In this document: positions 13,691 to 16,379 of the stretch, one piece after another
Position numbering within the stretch: position 1 is the first letter of the stretch
How the letters are laid out: each line of letters starts with the position of its first letter
Assembly: GCA_007119345.1 (NCBI GenBank)
Contig: SKPV01000235.1
Location: 1 to 16,379 of the forward strand
DNA: 16,379 nt
Direction: 5' to 3'
DNA from: Halovivax sp.
GTDB lineage: Archaea; Halobacteriota; Halobacteria; Halobacteriales; Natrialbaceae
The notes under the pieces: model-generated
The model's database searches: none
The model's input: only the letters and a program-made list of their open reading frames with translations
What the model was told of the DNA's origin: nothing
Made by a program: the position numbers and the translations under genes

Positions 13691-14842
13691 GTGCGCGTGC
13701 TGATGCTCAACTACGAGTATCCGCCGCTCGGCGGCGGGGCGGCCAACGCCACCCGCTACCTGCTCCGGGAGTTTTCGGAGCGGCCGGAGCTGACGGTCGA
13801 TCTGGTCACCTCCTCGCCCGGGGGCTACCGGGAGGAGTCCCCGTCGGCCACCGTCGACCGCTACCGCCTCGACGTCTCCAAGCGGGACCGTCACTACTGG
13901 CGACAGTCAGAGATCGCCCGGTACGCCTGGAAGGCCTACCGGAAGTGCCGGGAGCTCGAGGCGACGCGGGAGTACGACCTGGTTCACGCCTGGTTCGGCG
14001 TGCCGAGCGGCGTCGTCGCGAGGCTGCTGGAGCCGCCCGCGCTCGTCGCGCTCCGCGGCAGCGACGTTCCCGGATACAACGACCGATTCGCCGCCCAGTA
14101 CGTGCTCCTGAAGCCGCTCATCCGGCGGGTGTGGCGCGACGCGGCGGCGGTCGTCGCCAACTCCCGGGGGCTCCGGGAGCTGGCGCTGGAGACCGCGGAC
14201 GTTCCGATCGACGTGATCCCGAACGGCGTCGCCGTCGAGGAGTTCGAACCCGTCTACCACGAACGGGATCGACTGCGGGTGCTGTGCGTCTCGCGGCTGA
14301 TCGCGCGCAAGGGCCTCGGCGCGCTCGTCGACGCGGTCGCCGAACTCGCGGCCCGCGGCGGTCTCGACGTCGAGCTGACCATCGTCGGGGAGGGCGAACT
14401 GGCGGGGTCGCTGCGGACGCGAGCCGAGCGCCGCGGCGTCGCGGACCGGGTAACGTTCGCCGGCTACGTCCCCCACGACGAGATCCACCGCTACTACGAG
14501 GCGGCGGACGTCTTCGCGCTCCCGTCGCACAACGAGGGGATGAGCAACACGATCCTGGAGGCGATGGCGGCCGGCCTGCCGATCGTCACCAGCGACACCG
14601 GCGGTACCGCGGAGCTGCTCGGGGACAACGGAATCGTGGTACGAGCCGGCGACCCGACGTCCATCGCGACGGCGCTCGAGACGTACGCCGCCGACCGCGA
14701 CCTGCTGGGACGACACGGTCGGGAGTCGCGATCGATCGCCGAGGAGATGAGCTGGACGGCCGTCGCGGATCGATACCTGGAGACGTACGATGAGATATGC
14801 GACGGGCGAAAACGATCCCGAGAATCGCTCGCTCGACCATGA
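13691..14842 (+). CDS. Glycosyltransferase family 4 (GT4, GT-B fold)
   Basis: This is a retaining sugar-nucleotide glycosyltransferase that probably adds a sugar during surface-polysaccharide or glycoprotein synthesis at the cytoplasmic face. From the GTG at 13691 it has 383 residues. The N-terminal Rossmann domain starts VRVLMLNYEYPPLGGGAANA with the glycine-rich acceptor loop (13-17), and VALRGSDVPGYN lies at 119-130. The C-terminal donor domain has VIPNGVAVEEF (175-185), SRLIARKG with Arg202 and Lys207, and the EX7E motif Glu282-Glu290 in HNEGMSNTILEAMAAGLPIV. GTG 13691 is chosen because GGGGGAG lies 10 bases upstream and the family starts here; GTG 13682 and ATG 13703 are alternatives. 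Its stop overlaps the first ATG of the 38-bp repeat. Confidence 0.92.
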   Translation: MRVLMLNYEYPPLGGGAANATRYLLREFSERPELTVDLVTSSPGGYREESPSATVDRYRLDVSKRDRHYWRQSEIARYAWKAYRKCRELEATREYDLVHAWFGVPSGVVARLLEPPALVALRGSDVPGYNDRFAAQYVLLKPLIRRVWRDAAAVVANSRGLRELALETADVPIDVIPNGVAVEEFEPVYHERDRLRVLCVSRLIARKGLGALVDAVAELAARGGLDVELTIVGEGELAGSLRTRAERRGVADRVTFAGYVPHDEIHRYYEAADVFALPSHNEGMSNTILEAMAAGLPIVTSDTGGTAELLGDNGIVVRAGDPTSIATALETYAADRDLLGRHGRESRSIAEEMSWTAVADRYLETYDEICDGRKRSRESLARP

Positions 14843-14880
14843 CCGACGACAGTTCGCGGAAGCCGTTCGCTCGACCATGA
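14839..14880 (+). CDS. Mini-ORF 1 of the ATGA relay (13 codons)
   Basis: ATG 14839 overlaps the GT4 stop (ATGA) and encodes MTDDSSRKPFARP before a TGA that itself overlaps the next ATG. The tail (SRKPFARP) resembles the end of the GT4 protein (SRESLARP), as expected from the tandem duplication. There is no independent evidence that the peptide is functional; its translation would carry ribosomes onward. Confidence 0.35.
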   Translation: MTDDSSRKPFARP

Positions 14881-14918
14881 CCGACGAAAGTCCGCGAAAG
14901 GCGTTCGCGCAGCCATGA
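14877..14918 (+). CDS. Mini-ORF 2 of the ATGA relay (13 codons)
   Basis: ATG 14877 overlaps the stop of mini-ORF 1 and encodes MTDESPRKAFAQP. Its TGA (14916-14918) overlaps the ATG of the PaaK-like gene at 14915. Compared with mini-ORF 1, several third-position and conservative changes keep the length and the ATGA at the end, which hints at constraint, though two short copies cannot prove it. Confidence 0.35.
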   Translation: MTDESPRKAFAQP

Positions 14919-16261
14919 TCGACTGGCGAAAGCCCGTCATCCGCGCGGCGCTGGACCTGACCGGCAGCGACGTCCTAGAGAACCTGCGGACGATCCGCCG
15001 ACTGTGGCGGGCCGATCGGGAGACGGTCGAGCGCTACCGGCGCGAGCGGCTGACCCGACTGCTGCGCCACGCCCACGAGACGGTCCCCTACTACGAAAAT
15101 GTCCTCGCGGACGCCGGCGTCGTCGTCGACGGGGACGTGCACCTGGAGAACGTCGCGGAGGTCCCGCCGCTGACCAAGGCGACGATCCGCGAGGAGGGCG
15201 AGCGGCTGCACTCGACCGATCCCGGCCCGGAGCCCTACACCAACACCTCCGGCGGGACGACCGGGGAGCCGGTCGAACTCCGCCAGGACGAGCGCTACTG
15301 GCAGTGGAACGTCGCGAACAAGCTCTTCTACCAGGAGCTGGCCGGCAAGTCCCTCGGCGAGCGAGAGATCAAGCTCTGGGGTAGCGAGCGGGACGTCGAG
15401 TCGGCGTCGGCGTCGCTGAAATCCCGGGCGATCAACTTCCTCTACAACCGGCGGGTGCTGAACAGCTACCGGATGGGCGAGGCCGAGATGGCGGCCCACG
15501 TCGAGGCGATCGACGCGTTCCGGCCGCGGACGATCTGGGCGTACGTCGAGTCGATCCACCAGCTCGCCCTGTTCGTCGACCGGGAGGGCCTCGACGTGCA
15601 CTCCCCCGCGGGCGTGCTGACGACCGCGGGGACCCTCCAGGAGCCGGTCCGCGAGACGATCGAACGAGCGTTCGAGACCCGCGTCCACAACCAGTACGGC
15701 TCCCGGGAGGTCGGCGACGTCGCCTGCGAGTGCGCGGCCCAGGACGGGCTGCACGTCTTTCCGCACACCCACCACGTGGAGATCGTCGACGACGACGGCG
15801 AACCCCTCCCGGCGGGCGAGAACGGCCGGATCCTCGTGACGCCGCTGTGGAACCGCACGATGCCGCTCGTTCGGTACGAAATCGGCGACATGGGGATCGC
15901 GTCGGCCGAGCCCTGCCGCTGCGGCCGACCGTTCCCGACCCTGGCGCACGTGACCGGTCGGGTGACCGATCACTTCCGCTCGATCGACGGCGATCTCGTC
16001 TATCCCGGCTACCTCCGGAAAGCGCTCTACCACCGCGACTGGATCGAGCAGTTTCGGATCCGCCAGACCCGCGCGGACCGCGTCGCGTACGAGATCAAGC
16101 GCCGCGACGGCCGATCGCCGCCCGCCTCCGATCTGGAGGAGATCGAAGCAGCCACCCGCGACCTGCTCGGCGAGGAGGTCGCGGTCGCGTTCGAGTACCC
16201 CGACCGGATCGACGAGAGCGGCTCCGGCAAGTTCCGGTACACGATCTCGGAGGTCGTCTGA
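14915..16261 (+). CDS. PaaK/CapK-like adenylate-forming enzyme
   Basis: This belongs to the ANL-type phenylacetate-CoA ligase/CapK family. Such enzymes activate a carboxylate as an adenylate; those beside glycosyltransferases are linked to capsule or exopolysaccharide decoration, but their substrates are mostly unknown. The 448-residue protein has the ATP-binding loop TNTSGGTTGEPV (109-120), YGSREVGDVACEC (261-273), MPLVRYEIGDMG (316-327) and a Cys pair CRCGRPFP (334-341). Cys271, Cys273, Cys334 and Cys336 with His279 suggest the structural zinc site known in PaaK relatives. VTGRVTDHFRS (346-356) is the hinge, followed by the small C-terminal domain. Aromatic-acid specificity is not implied. 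The ATG at 14915 is the last of the three repeated ATGs and gives MIDWRKPVIRAALDL, a CapK-like N-terminus. It is coupled to GT4 through two mini-ORFs. Confidence 0.9.
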   Translation: MIDWRKPVIRAALDLTGSDVLENLRTIRRLWRADRETVERYRRERLTRLLRHAHETVPYYENVLADAGVVVDGDVHLENVAEVPPLTKATIREEGERLHSTDPGPEPYTNTSGGTTGEPVELRQDERYWQWNVANKLFYQELAGKSLGEREIKLWGSERDVESASASLKSRAINFLYNRRVLNSYRMGEAEMAAHVEAIDAFRPRTIWAYVESIHQLALFVDREGLDVHSPAGVLTTAGTLQEPVRETIERAFETRVHNQYGSREVGDVACECAAQDGLHVFPHTHHVEIVDDDGEPLPAGENGRILVTPLWNRTMPLVRYEIGDMGIASAEPCRCGRPFPTLAHVTGRVTDHFRSIDGDLVYPGYLRKALYHRDWIEQFRIRQTRADRVAYEIKRRDGRSPPASDLEEIEAATRDLLGEEVAVAFEYPDRIDESGSGKFRYTISEVV

Positions 16262-16263
16262 CC

Positions 16264-16379
16264 GTGACCGGCGAGGCGCCTCGGAACGACCGACCCTCGA
16301 ACGGATCCACTCCGGGCGAGCGGCACTCGGATGGAACGTCATCGGGCGAGCGGCACTCGGATGGAACGTCATCGGGCGA
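16264..16379 (+). CDS. Start of a third operon gene, cut by the window end
   Basis: A GTG two bases after the PaaK-like stop opens a frame that runs to the window end. It encodes VTGEAPRNDRPSNGSTPGER and then a Ser/Gly/Asp-rich decapeptide repeat (GERHSDGTSS). A disordered polar N-terminus is plausible for a haloarchaeal protein, and the tight spacing fits the operon. An ATG in another frame within each repeat (16331, 16361) is also open, so the true start and frame are not settled. No domain is visible. Confidence 0.4.
   Translation, partial: MTGEAPRNDRPSNGSTPGERHSDGTSSGERHSDGTSSG
16313..16379 (+). repeat. 30-bp perfect tandem repeat at the window end
   Basis: Two identical 30-bp copies (16313-16342, 16343-16372) begin CGGGCGAGCGGCACTCGGAT, and a third begins at 16373 and is cut by the edge. 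The period is ten codons, so frames are kept. Each copy carries an ATG (16331, 16361). Confidence 0.92.

Larger units (their letters stand above)
14829..14942 (+). repeat. 38-bp tandem repeat, three copies, spanning the GT4/PaaK junction
   Basis: Units begin at 14829, 14867 and 14905, exactly 38 bp apart. Units one and two share TCGCTCGACCATGACCGACG; the third is diverged (TCGCGCAGCCATGATCGAC). Each contains an ATGA or an ATG at the same place (14839, 14877, 14915). The first overlaps the GT4 stop, and the last is the start of the PaaK-like gene. Because 38 is not a multiple of three, each unit moves the frame and closes it with the next TGA. Confidence 0.9.

Overview
The window is from a halophilic archaeon (class Halobacteria), possibly a Natrialbaceae-type genome. 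The evidence is very high GC with strong G/C bias at third codon positions, acidic Asp/Glu/Ala-rich proteins, a CetZ tubulin-like protein, a Bat-type (HTH_10) regulator, DUF families known only from haloarchaea, and A/T-rich TATA boxes about 26-31 bases before many start codons (leaderless or near-leaderless promoters). The genus cannot be fixed by eye.

Left part (1-5113): cetZ (minus) follows an atypical NAD(P)-binding SDR protein (minus). The SDR gene is divergent from thymidylate kinase (tmk, plus), and the two share one A/T-rich promoter element. Behind tmk is a decayed C-terminal scrap of a CocE/NonD (X-Pro dipeptidyl-peptidase-like) hydrolase on the minus strand. Next come a stand-alone Lrp/AsnC effector-binding (RAM) protein on minus and, divergent from it, a TrkA-type RCK protein whose stop overlaps a second RAM-only protein.

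Centre (5114-12594): a DUF5813 gene, then a complete histidine-degradation operon read on minus in the order hutU-hutG-hutI-hutH (histidine to urocanate, imidazolonepropionate, formiminoglutamate, and finally glutamate plus formamide). Junctions are tight: hutU/hutG share ATGA and hutI/hutH overlap by 8 bases. A Bat-type HTH regulator is divergent from hutU. Their 85-bp intergenic region carries a perfect 12-bp palindrome nested exactly at the centre of a wider inverted repeat, which is a good candidate operator. Imperfect 23-25-bp tandem arrays lie just beyond both outer ends of the hut unit.

Right part (12595-16379): a small acidic ORF, a conserved haloarchaeal protein (DUF7522-like), and a plus-strand operon with a GT4 glycosyltransferase, a PaaK/CapK-like adenylate-forming enzyme and the start of a third gene. 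This looks like a surface-glycan cluster. The glycosyltransferase/PaaK junction is a 38-bp tandem repeat that forms a relay of three ATGA stop/start overlaps through two 13-codon mini-ORFs.

A recurring theme is short tandem duplication (19-58 bp) at gene borders. No tRNA, rRNA, CRISPR or intact mobile element was seen.
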